Below, one piece after another: positions 1 through 11,339 of a DNA stretch of 32,828 nucleotides; position 1 is the stretch's first letter; the number at the start of each line of letters is the position of its first letter. A program made the translations under genes and the position numbers. This DNA is from Candidatus Avelusimicrobium aviculae. Lineage in GTDB: Bacteria; Elusimicrobiota; Elusimicrobia; Elusimicrobiales; Elusimicrobiaceae. Location of the stretch: NCBI GenBank assembly GCA_944324655.1, contig CALUXF010000020.1, positions 1 through 32,828 of the forward strand. The letters are read 5' to 3'. The notes under the pieces are model-generated. The model ran no database searches, was not told the DNA's origin, and was given only the letters and a program-made list of their open reading frames with translations.

Positions 1-10
1 AGATTTGGGG

Positions 11-29
11 CGAACAATGAAATTGTTCG
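11..29. repeat. Perfect 8-bp inverted repeat with 3-nt loop
   Basis: Arms cgaacaat (11-18) and attgttcg (22-29) flank a gaa loop. It lies just before the GC-rich hairpin at 42-61, probably in the 3' end or trailer of a gene outside the window. No U-tract follows it, so it is not a terminator on its own; a 3'-end stabilising stem is possible. Confidence 0.45.
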
Positions 30-41
30 TATAGAAAGAAA

Positions 42-61
42 CCCCGGGCGTAAGCCCGGGG
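42..61. terminator. GC-rich hairpin, probable terminator of the gene left of the window
   Basis: Stem ccccgggc (42-49) pairs perfectly with gcccgggg (54-61) across a gtaa loop. The plus strand continues agtttcattt and then a T6 run at 74-79, an imperfect U-tract. On the minus strand the stem is followed by tttctttc, so termination in either direction is possible. No gene can be read on either strand between 1 and 252. Confidence 0.55.
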
Positions 62-184
62 AGTTTCATTTGGTTTTTTCAACAATCTGTTTTGTAGGGT
101 GCCTTTGCGGTGTAAAACAGAGTAGAAAAATGTTTTCCCGGGTCTTTTTATTTAATACAATAAAAGAAAGGGCGGGTAGGTCCT

Positions 185-221
185 TAAAACAATAGCTTTT
201 TGCCGTAAATTGTTTTATAAT
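185..221 (+). promoter_or_regulatory. Putative atp operon promoter with overlapping dyad
   Basis: A perfect -10 hexamer tataat lies at 216-221; no convincing -35 was found at the usual spacing. A perfect 9-bp inverted repeat, taaaacaat (185-193) and attgtttta (209-217), ends on the -10 box, which would suit a repressor or activator site. A second short inverted repeat, ttaccg/cggtaa (234-247), lies in the leader. Confidence 0.5.
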
Positions 222-264
222 AATAATAGGTACTTACCGCCCGGTAAATAAATTGGGGCAGTAT

Positions 265-522
265 ATGGCGCTGGGACCTTTTAGCAAACAGGACCATTTA
301 GAAATTACCACACTGGGGCTGGAATTTGCCGTGTCTGAAATTCTTGGCGCAGGCGCCGGGTATTTTCTAGATAAACATTGGGGAACTTCTCCCTGGTGTT
401 TGGTGGCGGGAGCCATTGCGGGGTTTGCGTTGGGCATGTATCAAATTATCCGCGGTGCCGGTAAACTAACCCATGGGAATGTACATTTAAAAAAGGCAGA
501 ACAAAAAGATGGACGTAGCTGA
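265..522 (+). CDS. AtpZ/AtpI-like small membrane protein of the ATP synthase operon
   Basis: A predicted 85-residue inner-membrane protein with two hydrophobic segments, around residues 20-37 and 44-64, separated by a short loop containing the FLDKHWGTSPW motif typical of the AtpZ/AtpI (F0F1-ATPase putative subunit) family. Family members are first in many atp operons and are implicated in ATP synthase assembly or Mg2+/Ca2+ transport. The reading frame is open from a TTG at 253, but the ATG at 265 is preferred because gggg (255-258) sits at a Shine-Dalgarno distance from it. The 3' end overlaps atpB by 14 bases, implying translational coupling. No second, AtpI-type gene is present. Confidence 0.8.
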   Translation: MALGPFSKQDHLEITTLGLEFAVSEILGAGAGYFLDKHWGTSPWCLVAGAIAGFALGMYQIIRGAGKLTHGNVHLKKAEQKDGRS

Positions 523-1270
523 AATTATTTCTCACCATATTTTAGACCATGACTGGGGGGTCACCCTGGCTGGTTTTCGTCTCCCCATTACCACGCACAC
601 CGTTACCTTGTTTGCAGTAAGCGTTGTGCTGTTTTTAGGATTGTATTGGATTTCTTTAAGACGCCAAAGCCGCCGCGGGCGCTTGTTAACCACGCTGATG
701 GAAGAATACGTGGTTTTTATTCGCGACGGTTTAGTGCTTCCGAACATGGGGCAAGAGGGCAAACGCTTTCTGCCCTATTTTTGCACTTTGTTTTTATTTG
801 TGCTTTTTTGCGCTTTGGCGGGGCTTGTTCCCAACATGAAAACCGCCACTTCCAATATTTCCGTTACTGCGGCCTTGGCGTTGTGTTCCGGCGGGCTTAT
901 TTTGTATTGCGGGCTGAAATTCCATGGTTTTGTAGGGTTTTTGAAAGGCTTTATTCCGTCCGGCACGCCGGGCTGGCTGGTGCCGCTTATTTTCCCTTTG
1001 GAAGTAGTCAGCTTAATTATTAAAGTATGCGTGTTGGCCATCCGTTTGTTTGCCAATATGCTTTCCGGGCACATGGTGCTTATTTGCTTGCTGCTTATTG
1101 TTTTTGTAGTGGGGCAAATGCATATTGCCGCCGGGGCCGGGGCGTTGCTGCCGGCCATGGGGCTGGAACTTTTTATGACCTGTTTGGAAATTTTGGTGGC
1201 GTTTTTGCAGGCGTATGTGTTTACGCTGCTTACCACCATTTTTGCCGGATCGGTCATTCATACGCATTAA
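509..1270 (+). CDS. atpB: F1Fo ATP synthase subunit a
   Basis: A 253-residue polytopic inner-membrane protein forming the ion half-channels of the Fo motor beside the c-ring. The hallmark helix carries RLFANMLSGH, with the essential arginine at residue 179, which displaces the ion from the c-subunit carboxylate. Length is normal for the family and several long hydrophobic segments are present. The start ATG overlaps the AtpZ-like gene, and 48 bases separate the stop from atpE. Identification is by family motif and operon position. Confidence 0.96.
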   Translation: MDVAEIISHHILDHDWGVTLAGFRLPITTHTVTLFAVSVVLFLGLYWISLRRQSRRGRLLTTLMEEYVVFIRDGLVLPNMGQEGKRFLPYFCTLFLFVLFCALAGLVPNMKTATSNISVTAALALCSGGLILYCGLKFHGFVGFLKGFIPSGTPGWLVPLIFPLEVVSLIIKVCVLAIRLFANMLSGHMVLICLLLIVFVVGQMHIAAGAGALLPAMGLELFMTCLEILVAFLQAYVFTLLTTIFAGSVIHTH

Positions 1271-1287
1271 TTTAAAAAATCTATCAA

Positions 1288-1309
1288 TGGGGCAATGCCC
1301 CAAAAGGAG
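1288..1309 (+). promoter_or_regulatory. Hairpin and strong Shine-Dalgarno ahead of atpE
   Basis: tggggc (1288-1293) and gcccca (1297-1302) form a perfect 6-bp stem with a 3-nt aat loop, immediately followed by aggag (1305-1309), nine bases before the atpE ATG at 1319. Because the c subunit is needed in many copies per complex, an element that boosts or protects atpE mRNA here is plausible; that role is inferred from position only. Confidence 0.5.
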
Positions 1310-1318
1310 AGTAATTAT

Positions 1319-1549
1319 ATGGAACTCGTAGCACTTAAATACATTGCCGCCGGTCTTGGCGCCGGTTTAGTGGTTATCGGAGCCGGTTTGGGCTTGGGTA
1401 AAATCGGTAATGCCGCTTTGGAAGGTATTGCCCGCCAGCCGGAAGCCAGCTCTGACTTACGCTCCACGATGATTGTTATCGCCGCGTTGTTAGAAGGCGC
1501 CGCCATGTTGGGTTTGGTTATCTGCTTGTTGACGCTGGTGCTCAAATAA
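1319..1549 (+). CDS. atpE: F1Fo ATP synthase subunit c (c-ring)
   Basis: A 76-residue two-helix hairpin proteolipid. Helix 1 is glycine-rich (GAGLGLGKIG), the cytoplasmic loop is ARQPEA (RQP at 39-41) and helix 2 carries the ion-binding Glu59 in ALLEGAAML. Na+-type c subunits usually have Gln in helix 1 and Ser/Thr after the carboxylate; here the matching positions are Leu and Gly, so proton coupling is inferred. An upstream in-frame ATG at 1295 would add eight residues, but the aggag at 1305-1309 supports the ATG at 1319. Length is typical. Confidence 0.96.
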   Translation: MELVALKYIAAGLGAGLVVIGAGLGLGKIGNAALEGIARQPEASSDLRSTMIVIAALLEGAAMLGLVICLLTLVLK

Positions 1550-1569
1550 TCCGTTAGGACGCTCTATTT

Positions 1570-2064
1570 ATGGAAGATTTGTTAAAGCCGGACTACGGCG
1601 TGCTGGTACTGACTATCTGTAACTTTTTGTTACTGGTCTATTTGCTTAAAAAATTTGCGTGGAACCGCATCATCGGCGGTTTGGAACAGCGCGAACAGCA
1701 GATAGCCGATGACAAAAAGCAAGCGCAGCAAGCCCGTGCCCAGGCCGAAGAGATAAAGCAAGAGCTGGACGCCAAACTGGCGCAAATATCCGAGGAAGCT
1801 TCCAAAAAAATACAACAAGCGGTTTCCATGGGTGAAACGCAAAAAAACCAGTTGTTGGAAGAGGCTAAAGCTCAGGCGGAAAATTTAATCGCCCAGGCCA
1901 AAGTGCAAATCCAGGCGGAAAAGGACAAAGCCCTTGCTGACGTGAAAAACCAAATCGTCAGCACCGCCATGCTGGCCGCCGCGCAGGTGGTGCAGCAGCA
2001 AATCAACCAAGACTCCGCCCAAAAAGTGGTGGAAAAAGTATTGGCTGATGTACAAGGCAAGTAA
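1570..2064 (+). CDS. atpF: F1Fo ATP synthase subunit b (peripheral stalk)
   Basis: A 164-residue protein with one N-terminal membrane helix (about residues 10-28, VLVLTICNFLLLVYLL) followed by a long charged Gln/Ala/Lys-rich helix to the C terminus. This is the classic b-subunit layout, in which a dimeric coiled coil holds F1 against rotation. Only one b-type gene is present, so a homodimer is expected rather than a b/b' pair. A ttagga sequence precedes the start, and three bases separate the stop from atpH. Confidence 0.94.
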   Translation: MEDLLKPDYGVLVLTICNFLLLVYLLKKFAWNRIIGGLEQREQQIADDKKQAQQARAQAEEIKQELDAKLAQISEEASKKIQQAVSMGETQKNQLLEEAKAQAENLIAQAKVQIQAEKDKALADVKNQIVSTAMLAAAQVVQQQINQDSAQKVVEKVLADVQGK

Positions 2065-2067
2065 TTT

Positions 2068-2595
2068 ATGAACAGTTCAGACAGAATACTGGCCCAGCGT
2101 TACGCACAAGCATATGACGGGTTGGCTGAGTCCTCCCAACAGGCGCAAGCCCGAGCCGAGGAATTAGCCGCCGCGGCGCAAGCGCTTCAAACGGCGGACG
2201 CATTTATGCAAGACCCCAAAATTTCCGCCGCCCAGAAAACCGGCCTGTTAAAAGAAGCGTTGGCCGGCGCGCCTGCCGCCCGGGCGTTTTTGGAAACGCT
2301 GGTGGCTTGCAAGCGCTACGCGCTGCTGCCGGAAATTGTGCGCCACGTAAACGCTTTGCTGGACGCGCGCTTGGGCATTACCCGGGCGGAAGTGTTCAGC
2401 GCCAGTGAACTGACGGACGCGTTAAAATCCCGCACAGAGGCCGCCCTTTCTTCCCGCTACGGGGGCAAAGTGAAAGCGGCGTATCATACGGATCCGTCTT
2501 TAATTGGCGGGGTAAAGATTTTATGTAAGGGGGAACTGATAGACGGCAGTATCAAACGCCAGTTTGAAAAACTGCAGGAACAGTTAACCAAATAG
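2068..2595 (+). CDS. atpH: F1Fo ATP synthase subunit delta
   Basis: A 175-residue soluble protein of the OSCP/delta family, linking the b stalk to the top of the alpha3beta3 head. The N-terminal helical part begins RYAQAYDGLAE, and the C-terminal part contains the family signature DPSLIGGVKI followed by DGSIKRQFEKLQEQL. Length is normal. It sits 3 nt after atpF and 12 nt before atpA, in the standard order. Confidence 0.93.
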   Translation: MNSSDRILAQRYAQAYDGLAESSQQAQARAEELAAAAQALQTADAFMQDPKISAAQKTGLLKEALAGAPAARAFLETLVACKRYALLPEIVRHVNALLDARLGITRAEVFSASELTDALKSRTEAALSSRYGGKVKAAYHTDPSLIGGVKILCKGELIDGSIKRQFEKLQEQLTK

Positions 2596-2604
2596 ACGGT
2601 GTAA

Positions 2605-4134
<1,530 letters not shown>

Positions 4135-4140
4135 TATCCC

Positions 4141-5076
4141 ATGGATACGAAGAAAAAATATTTGGTAACCGGCGGGGCGGGTTTTATCGGCAGCAATATC
4201 GCCAAAACCCTGGAAGCCCAAGGCCATGAAGTAACCGTAATGGATGATTTTTCCAAGAACGGTCACTTTAAGAACCTGATTGGTTTTAAAGGGGACGTTA
4301 TCGCCGCGGATTGTTTTAAATTTATGCCGCGGGATATGTATTTTGACGCCATTTTCCACGAAGCCGCCATCACCGATACCACGGTAATGGACCAAAAAGC
4401 CATGATGGAACAAAACGTGGAAGCCTTTAAAAACGTATTGGCTTTTGCGGCCGAGAACGAAGTGAAAAAAGTGATTTACGCTTCTTCCGCCGCCACATAC
4501 GGCAACGGTCCCGTTCCCAATGTGGAAACGCAGCCCACCCACCCGGAAAACGTATACGGTTTTTCTAAAGTGATTATGGACAATGTGGCCCGCCAATTTG
4601 CCGAAGACAATAATGATATGACCATCATCGGCCTGCGTTATTTTAACGTATACGGCCCCGGGGAATATTTCAAAGGCAAAATGGCCAGCATGGTGTTCCA
4701 GCTGTATAATCAAATGCGTGAGGGAAAACGCCCCCGCGTGTTTAAATTTGGGGAACAACAGCGCGATTTTGTATACGTAAAAGACATTGTAAAGATTAAT
4801 TTGTGCGCGCTCAATAACGGCAAAGAAACGGGCGTTTATAACGCCGCCACCGGTATTCCGCGCGACTATAACGCCATTATCGCCTGCTTAAACAAAGAAA
4901 TGGGCCTTAATTTGGAACCGGAATACATTGATAATCCGTATCCGTTCTTCCAGTTAAAAACGCAAGCGGACATGACGGCCGCCAAAGAAAAATTGGGTTA
5001 TACGCCCGATTATACCTTGGAAGCCGGCATTGCCGATTACGTAAAAGTGCTGGACGCACATTACGGCCGGAAATAA
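4141..5076 (+). CDS. hldD: ADP-L-glycero-D-manno-heptose 6-epimerase-like enzyme inside the atp operon
   Basis: A 311-residue extended short-chain dehydrogenase/reductase. It has the Rossmann motif TGGAGFIG (residues 10-17), catalytic Ser116 region YASSAATYG, and the Tyr139-x3-Lys143 pair (YGFSK). The segments YFKGKMASMVF and FGEQQRDFVYVKDIV are characteristic of HldD/RfaD, which converts ADP-D-glycero- to ADP-L-glycero-D-manno-heptose for the LPS inner core in the cytoplasm. It lies 6 nt after atpA and 12 nt before atpG on the same strand with no terminator between, so it should be co-transcribed with the ATP synthase. No other heptose gene is in the window; a related sugar-nucleotide epimerase activity is the main alternative. 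Confidence 0.88.
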   Translation: MDTKKKYLVTGGAGFIGSNIAKTLEAQGHEVTVMDDFSKNGHFKNLIGFKGDVIAADCFKFMPRDMYFDAIFHEAAITDTTVMDQKAMMEQNVEAFKNVLAFAAENEVKKVIYASSAATYGNGPVPNVETQPTHPENVYGFSKVIMDNVARQFAEDNNDMTIIGLRYFNVYGPGEYFKGKMASMVFQLYNQMREGKRPRVFKFGEQQRDFVYVKDIVKINLCALNNGKETGVYNAATGIPRDYNAIIACLNKEMGLNLEPEYIDNPYPFFQLKTQADMTAAKEKLGYTPDYTLEAGIADYVKVLDAHYGRK

Positions 5077-5088
5077 ACAGGACAGGAC

Positions 5089-7439
<2,351 letters not shown>

Positions 7440-7446
7440 TTCCCGT

Positions 7447-7857
7447 ATGGCCAAAAAGCTGATTCTAAACCTGATTACGCCGGAAAAACAGCTCATTTCC
7501 AATTTAGAGGTGGACATGGTCATCCTGCCCGCCTTTGAAGGGGAAATGGGCGTTTTGCCCCGTCACGCGAAGATGATCGTGCAGCTGGGTATGGGCTCGC
7601 TGCGCTATAAACAAGGCGATAAGAAGGAAGAATTCGCCGTTTTGGGCGGGTTTGCGGAAGTATTGCATGATACGGTAAACGTTTTTGCCGAAGGGGCTGC
7701 CTTAGCCGATGAAATTGACGCTGAGGAAGAAGCCCAAAAAATCAAACGCGTAAAAGAAAGCCTTTCTAGAAAAGACGCGGATATTGATTTTGAATTGGCG
7801 GAAATTGAAATCAAGCAAGCCATTGCCCGCATGAAAGTGAAAAAGAAACATATTTAA
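7447..7857 (+). CDS. atpC: F1Fo ATP synthase subunit epsilon
   Basis: A 136-residue rotor-stalk subunit coupling gamma to the c-ring and able to inhibit ATPase activity. The N-terminal beta-sandwich carries the family pattern ILPAFEGEMGVLPRHA and the later GGFAEV segment; a charged C-terminal helical hairpin follows. It is the last gene of the operon, with a strong terminator starting 15 nt downstream. Confidence 0.95.
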   Translation: MAKKLILNLITPEKQLISNLEVDMVILPAFEGEMGVLPRHAKMIVQLGMGSLRYKQGDKKEEFAVLGGFAEVLHDTVNVFAEGAALADEIDAEEEAQKIKRVKESLSRKDADIDFELAEIEIKQAIARMKVKKKHI

Positions 7858-7872
7858 GTTTTTGTTTCTGAT

Positions 7873-7902
7873 AAAAAGCCCCGCTTGCCGCGGGGCTTTT
7901 TT
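7873..7902 (+). terminator. Rho-independent terminator of the atp operon
   Basis: agccccgc (7877-7884) pairs with gcggggct (7890-7897) over a 5-nt loop, is preceded by an A-run and followed by a T6 tract (7897-7902). The A/T extensions lengthen the stem and make it potentially bidirectional. Confidence 0.93.
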
Positions 7903-7945
7903 ATGGGGCGTTGGTGCAGTTTATCAGGCATGTGGCGTGCGGGCT

Positions 7946-7954
7946 TGGTATAAT
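7946..7954 (+). promoter_or_regulatory. Extended -10 promoter for the Sel1-repeat gene
   Basis: tggtataat (7946-7954) is a perfect -10 hexamer with an upstream TG, an extended -10 element that can work without a good -35. The start codon is 42 nt downstream of the box and preceded by gaggg. Confidence 0.6.
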
Positions 7955-7995
7955 AAACATAACGGCAGGTTGAACAAATAAAAGAGGGTATAACC

Positions 7996-9069
7996 ATGAA
8001 AAAACTTTTACTGGTATTTTTTATATTGGCGGCTTTTTGCGCCGGATGGTACGGGGCGTTAACGTATACCAAGCGGTTTTTAACGGGAGAGAATACGGAA
8101 ATATTGCAAGATCCGGCAACCCTGCGCGAAACGTACGCCCAGCAAGCCGCGGCGGGGGATGCTGCAGCCGCTTATAAATTAGGGGAAATGTATTTAAGTA
8201 CGCAAGGGGGGGAAGCGGACGCCCAGTCTGCCGTGTCTTATTTCCGTTTGGCTGCCGGAAAAGGCTATTTGCCCGCCCAAAAAGAGTTAGCCCGTTTTTA
8301 TCAGGAGGGTCTTGCCGGTTTACGGCCCAGCCAAGAATCTTCTTTATTTTGGTGTATGCACGCCGCCCTGCAGGGAGACGCTGACTGCCAAAACCAAATT
8401 AAAGAAGCTTTTGCCAAAAACACCCAATTATATGACGCTGTGCTGGCCGCTTTTACGGCCAGTTTGCAGGCGCGTATTGGCAACGGCGCCGCCGCTTTGG
8501 AATTAGGGCGTTTGTATGAAGAGGGTTTTTTATCCCCAGACTTGGAGGAAGCCGCTCATTGGTACAGCGTGGCGGCGGAACAGAAAATTCCGCAGGGGCA
8601 AGCGCGCTTGGGTTTACTGTATGCGGAGGGAAAAGGCGTAGCCAAAGATGAAGAAAAAGCCCGCGCACTGTTGGCTCCGGCGGCGGAAGCGGGAGATCCG
8701 CAGGCGCAGTTATATTGGGGGAAACAAGCCTACACGCAAAGCGAACAGGACGGCGGGCCTGACTATACGGAAGCTTTTAAATGGTTTGCCAACGCCGCCG
8801 CACAGGGCAATGTGGAAGCCCAATATTTAACCGGGGTGATGTATATGCAAGGGCAGGGGACGGATAAATCCGTTAAAAAAGCGTTGCAATTTTTCAGCCG
8901 CGCGGCCGAAGCCGGTTATGCGGACGCCCAATATGTAGTGGGACAAAGTTATTATAAGGGATTGGGCATACGCCAAAATATGAGTGAAGCCCGCAAATGG
9001 CTGGGCAAAGCGGCCCAAAACGGCAATCAAGCGGCTCAAGAACTATTGCAGCAGTTGCCTCAGCCTTAA
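7996..9069 (+). CDS. Exported or membrane-anchored Sel1-repeat protein
   Basis: A 357-residue protein with an N-terminal hydrophobic segment (residues 3-22, signal peptide or anchor) followed by about seven to eight Sel1-like repeats of about 36 residues, recognisable by the spacing of A..G...A...LG..Y..G....D...A..W. Clear copies include AQARLGLLYAEGKGVAKDEE-type and AQYLTGVMYMQGQG repeats. Sel1 solenoids are protein-protein interaction scaffolds often found in periplasmic or secreted proteins; no catalytic domain is visible. Its own extended -10 promoter and gaggg Shine-Dalgarno precede it. The stop is one base from the stop of the converging protease gene, with no terminator between them. 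Confidence 0.88.
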   Translation: MKKLLLVFFILAAFCAGWYGALTYTKRFLTGENTEILQDPATLRETYAQQAAAGDAAAAYKLGEMYLSTQGGEADAQSAVSYFRLAAGKGYLPAQKELARFYQEGLAGLRPSQESSLFWCMHAALQGDADCQNQIKEAFAKNTQLYDAVLAAFTASLQARIGNGAAALELGRLYEEGFLSPDLEEAAHWYSVAAEQKIPQGQARLGLLYAEGKGVAKDEEKARALLAPAAEAGDPQAQLYWGKQAYTQSEQDGGPDYTEAFKWFANAAAQGNVEAQYLTGVMYMQGQGTDKSVKKALQFFSRAAEAGYADAQYVVGQSYYKGLGIRQNMSEARKWLGKAAQNGNQAAQELLQQLPQP

Positions 9070-9070
9070 G

Positions 9071-10231
9071 CTAGTTGGGGGATAATATCCCGGTAAAAGA
9101 ATACACGCTTATTTCCCGTGTAGCCAAATGATAGCGGTATATTGTTTGGCGGCAGGGGTCTTCAAACGGCTGGAAATAGGCGGCGGGTTCTTCATAAGTT
9201 ACAACATAGACTTCATCCGCGTCTTGCCAAGAGATCAGTTTTTCCAGCTGTTTAGGAGAAATGGGCTCTTTGTTGTTCCAAGGGTGCCAGCCTGTTGTTT
9301 TAATTTGTGTGAGAATTTGGGAAGTAATTTTTCCGTCTTTTTGCGCGTAGACGGAAAAAATAACTTGATTTGCTTTTAAACTGCCTATTTTTTCCCCGTT
9401 AAAAAGAAGGGGCCTTTCCCCTTCTTTCCGCCCGCGGTAAGCGGCAAGCAGGGTGTGTAACTCAGAGGCTGGCACCGCGAAACTGCTGCTCTTGTCTCCC
9501 GTGCTGCCGGTGTGTATGGCGGCCAATTTCCCCTGCGCGTTTACCAACGGAGCCCCGCAATAACCCGAAGCGGGGCTGTGCGGCAAAAAAGCGTAAGACG
9601 TATAAACGCGCTGAGGGGTGTTTTTTAATGTTTTACGGGCCAGCGCATGATAAAATTGCGCACGGCTGTAACCATATGAGTGAAGCATTTGTCCGGGCTG
9701 GGGATCTTGCCCAATGGGAAGAGGGGATATTCCTTCTGCGGGCAATGTCATTTTTAACAAACTTAAGTCTAAGCCGGCTTGTGCGCCGGCAAATTCCACT
9801 TGTACAGGCACAACCACTGGTTTGCCGTTTACATAAAATACGGCTTCAAAAGCAGAATCAAATAAGTCGGTAATGTGTTTGGCGGTCACGCCCCAAAGAC
9901 AGCGTTTTCCTTCAAAAATTTCCTCTATCACAAAGCCGGAGGCGTAAAACGGAGTTTTATATGTATTCGTAGCGTCTCTTAATAAAAAAACCGTTCTTTG
10001 GGGTTGCGGCAAGGGAGATTCTTTTAATTGGGCGATGGCTTTTTTTTGCGCTTTGGCCGTGGCACGCCGCAAGAAAGAGCGCAGAAAAGCAAGCGGCTGT
10101 TGTTGCTGTTTATGTAAAGTAAGTAAGAACCGTTTTAAAGCGGGGTGAGGCGGCTGGGCCTCTAATGCGGAAGCTCCTGTAAGACAGCATGCGGCGGCTA
10201 AGGCGGTTAATAGAAGGATCTTTTTTTCCAT
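9071..10231 (-). CDS. Secreted chymotrypsin-fold cysteine protease homologue, copy 4 of the array
   Basis: A 386-residue predicted exported protease, last in a four-gene operon. Signal peptide about 1-25 (LLLTALAAACCLTGASA), then a basic Gln/Lys-rich segment, then the protease domain. Predicted triad: His119 (WGVTAKH), Asp155 (AGLDLSLL) and Cys225 in GYCGAP, where serine is expected in trypsin-like enzymes; the TGC codon is at 9557-9559 on the minus strand. His240 (AAIHTGS) matches the S1-pocket histidine of V8-type proteases. A C-terminal domain of about 110 residues is unrecognised. The reading frame opens at 10357, but the ATG at 10231 is preferred because it begins a clean signal peptide and lies one base after the preceding gene's stop. 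It is the most divergent copy: GAP instead of GSP, and Thr instead of Cys after the S1 His. Confidence 0.83.
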   Translation of the reverse strand: MEKKILLLTALAAACCLTGASALEAQPPHPALKRFLLTLHKQQQQPLAFLRSFLRRATAKAQKKAIAQLKESPLPQPQRTVFLLRDATNTYKTPFYASGFVIEEIFEGKRCLWGVTAKHITDLFDSAFEAVFYVNGKPVVVPVQVEFAGAQAGLDLSLLKMTLPAEGISPLPIGQDPQPGQMLHSYGYSRAQFYHALARKTLKNTPQRVYTSYAFLPHSPASGYCGAPLVNAQGKLAAIHTGSTGDKSSSFAVPASELHTLLAAYRGRKEGERPLLFNGEKIGSLKANQVIFSVYAQKDGKITSQILTQIKTTGWHPWNNKEPISPKQLEKLISWQDADEVYVVTYEEPAAYFQPFEDPCRQTIYRYHLATREISVYSFTGILSPN

Positions 10232-10232
10232 A

Positions 10233-11339
10233 TCAGCGTAAACTCTCCCGGGAGACGGTTCCATCACTCTGTTTAAAACGGTAGCGCCATGTTTTGCGGT
10301 AAGGGTCATAGGCGTCCCCGCGGGAAACAATAACCAGCAGTTCATCCTGCGGGGCAAGCGCGAACAGTTTTTCCAAATGTGCGTAATCTATAAACGGGTT
10401 TTGCCGCAATCGTTTGGTCAGCTTTCCGTTTTGTATTAACGAAATTTCTATTATAGCATCCTCAGGGGCAAGCTGGGTAATAGTCACCCCGTTTATTTTT
10501 AACGCCGTGCCGGGACTTTCTTGCCCCCGCGCTTTGGCTAACAGTTGTTCCACCCAGGAGCCTGGTATAGCGACGCTGAAAGCGGGCCAGCGCGCGTCCG
10601 GGCTGTTGAGTGATTGCAGATCTCTATGCCATTGAGGTTGTTGTGCGTCTTGCAGCGGAAAGGAGCTCCCGCAGTGTACGCCGGCCACTTCTCCTTGCGC
10701 GTTAAATACGGGGCTTCCGCAATAACCCGCGCGTTTGCCTTTAGGCAGTTTAAAAGCGGTTGTGATATAAGCGGGGTAGGCGGTAAAAACGGTACGCCCG
10801 TTTATGGTTTGAAGAACGCCTTTTCCATAGCCGATGGAAAATAAATTCTCCCCGGGTTTTGGAAGCTGTTTGGCCAGTTTTAGCGGCCGCGCGACAGCCG
10901 CCGCTTCCGGCGGCAGGCGTATTAAGGCAATATCCGCCCCCTGTATATTTCCGTGAAAAGCCAAATGAGCGTAAAAAGAATACGTTTTGCCGTTTTCATC
11001 GGCAAACACTACGGGGAAATCCGGCGGCAGGTATTCCTGCATATGGCGCGCCGTTACGCCCCATAAAGTATTTGTGATAGGGTCTTGCACCACGAATCCG
11101 CTTCCCCGCATGGGAAAATTAGGGCTTTGGTCTATTAAAAACACGCTGCGGCGGATAGTGCGGTTTGTCCACGCGCGGCTTTTGCGGGCCGCTTGCCGCA
11201 CGGCGCGCATAGTTTGCTGTTGGGTATAATAAGCCAGCCGGTTGGCTGCTTTTTGCAGGGAAAGGCGTTGCTGGGCGTGGGCCGGCAATGCCCCTAACGC
11301 GGCGCAAAATAAAAAAATAAAAAAAATCTTTAATTGCAT
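10233..11339 (-). CDS. Secreted chymotrypsin-fold cysteine protease homologue, copy 3 of the array
   Basis: 368 residues. Signal peptide about 1-22, ending LPAHA. A basic amphipathic segment (about 25-62) precedes the protease domain, which has GSGFVV before the first catalytic region. Predicted triad: His99 (WGVTARH), Asp136 (GADIALIRL), Cys207 (AGYCGSP; TGC at 10719-10721, minus strand). His222 in GVHCGS is the predicted S1 specificity residue. The pattern GxCGSPVFN...GxH is strikingly like the staphylococcal V8 pattern GNSGSPVFN...GIH except for Ser to Cys. An uncharacterised C-terminal domain follows (about residues 270-368). The start overlaps the end of the upstream paralogue by 10 nt. 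It could be annotated automatically as a trypsin-like serine protease. Confidence 0.85.
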   Translation of the reverse strand: MQLKIFFIFLFCAALGALPAHAQQRLSLQKAANRLAYYTQQQTMRAVRQAARKSRAWTNRTIRRSVFLIDQSPNFPMRGSGFVVQDPITNTLWGVTARHMQEYLPPDFPVVFADENGKTYSFYAHLAFHGNIQGADIALIRLPPEAAAVARPLKLAKQLPKPGENLFSIGYGKGVLQTINGRTVFTAYPAYITTAFKLPKGKRAGYCGSPVFNAQGEVAGVHCGSSFPLQDAQQPQWHRDLQSLNSPDARWPAFSVAIPGSWVEQLLAKARGQESPGTALKINGVTITQLAPEDAIIEISLIQNGKLTKRLRQNPFIDYAHLEKLFALAPQDELLVIVSRGDAYDPYRKTWRYRFKQSDGTVSRESLR

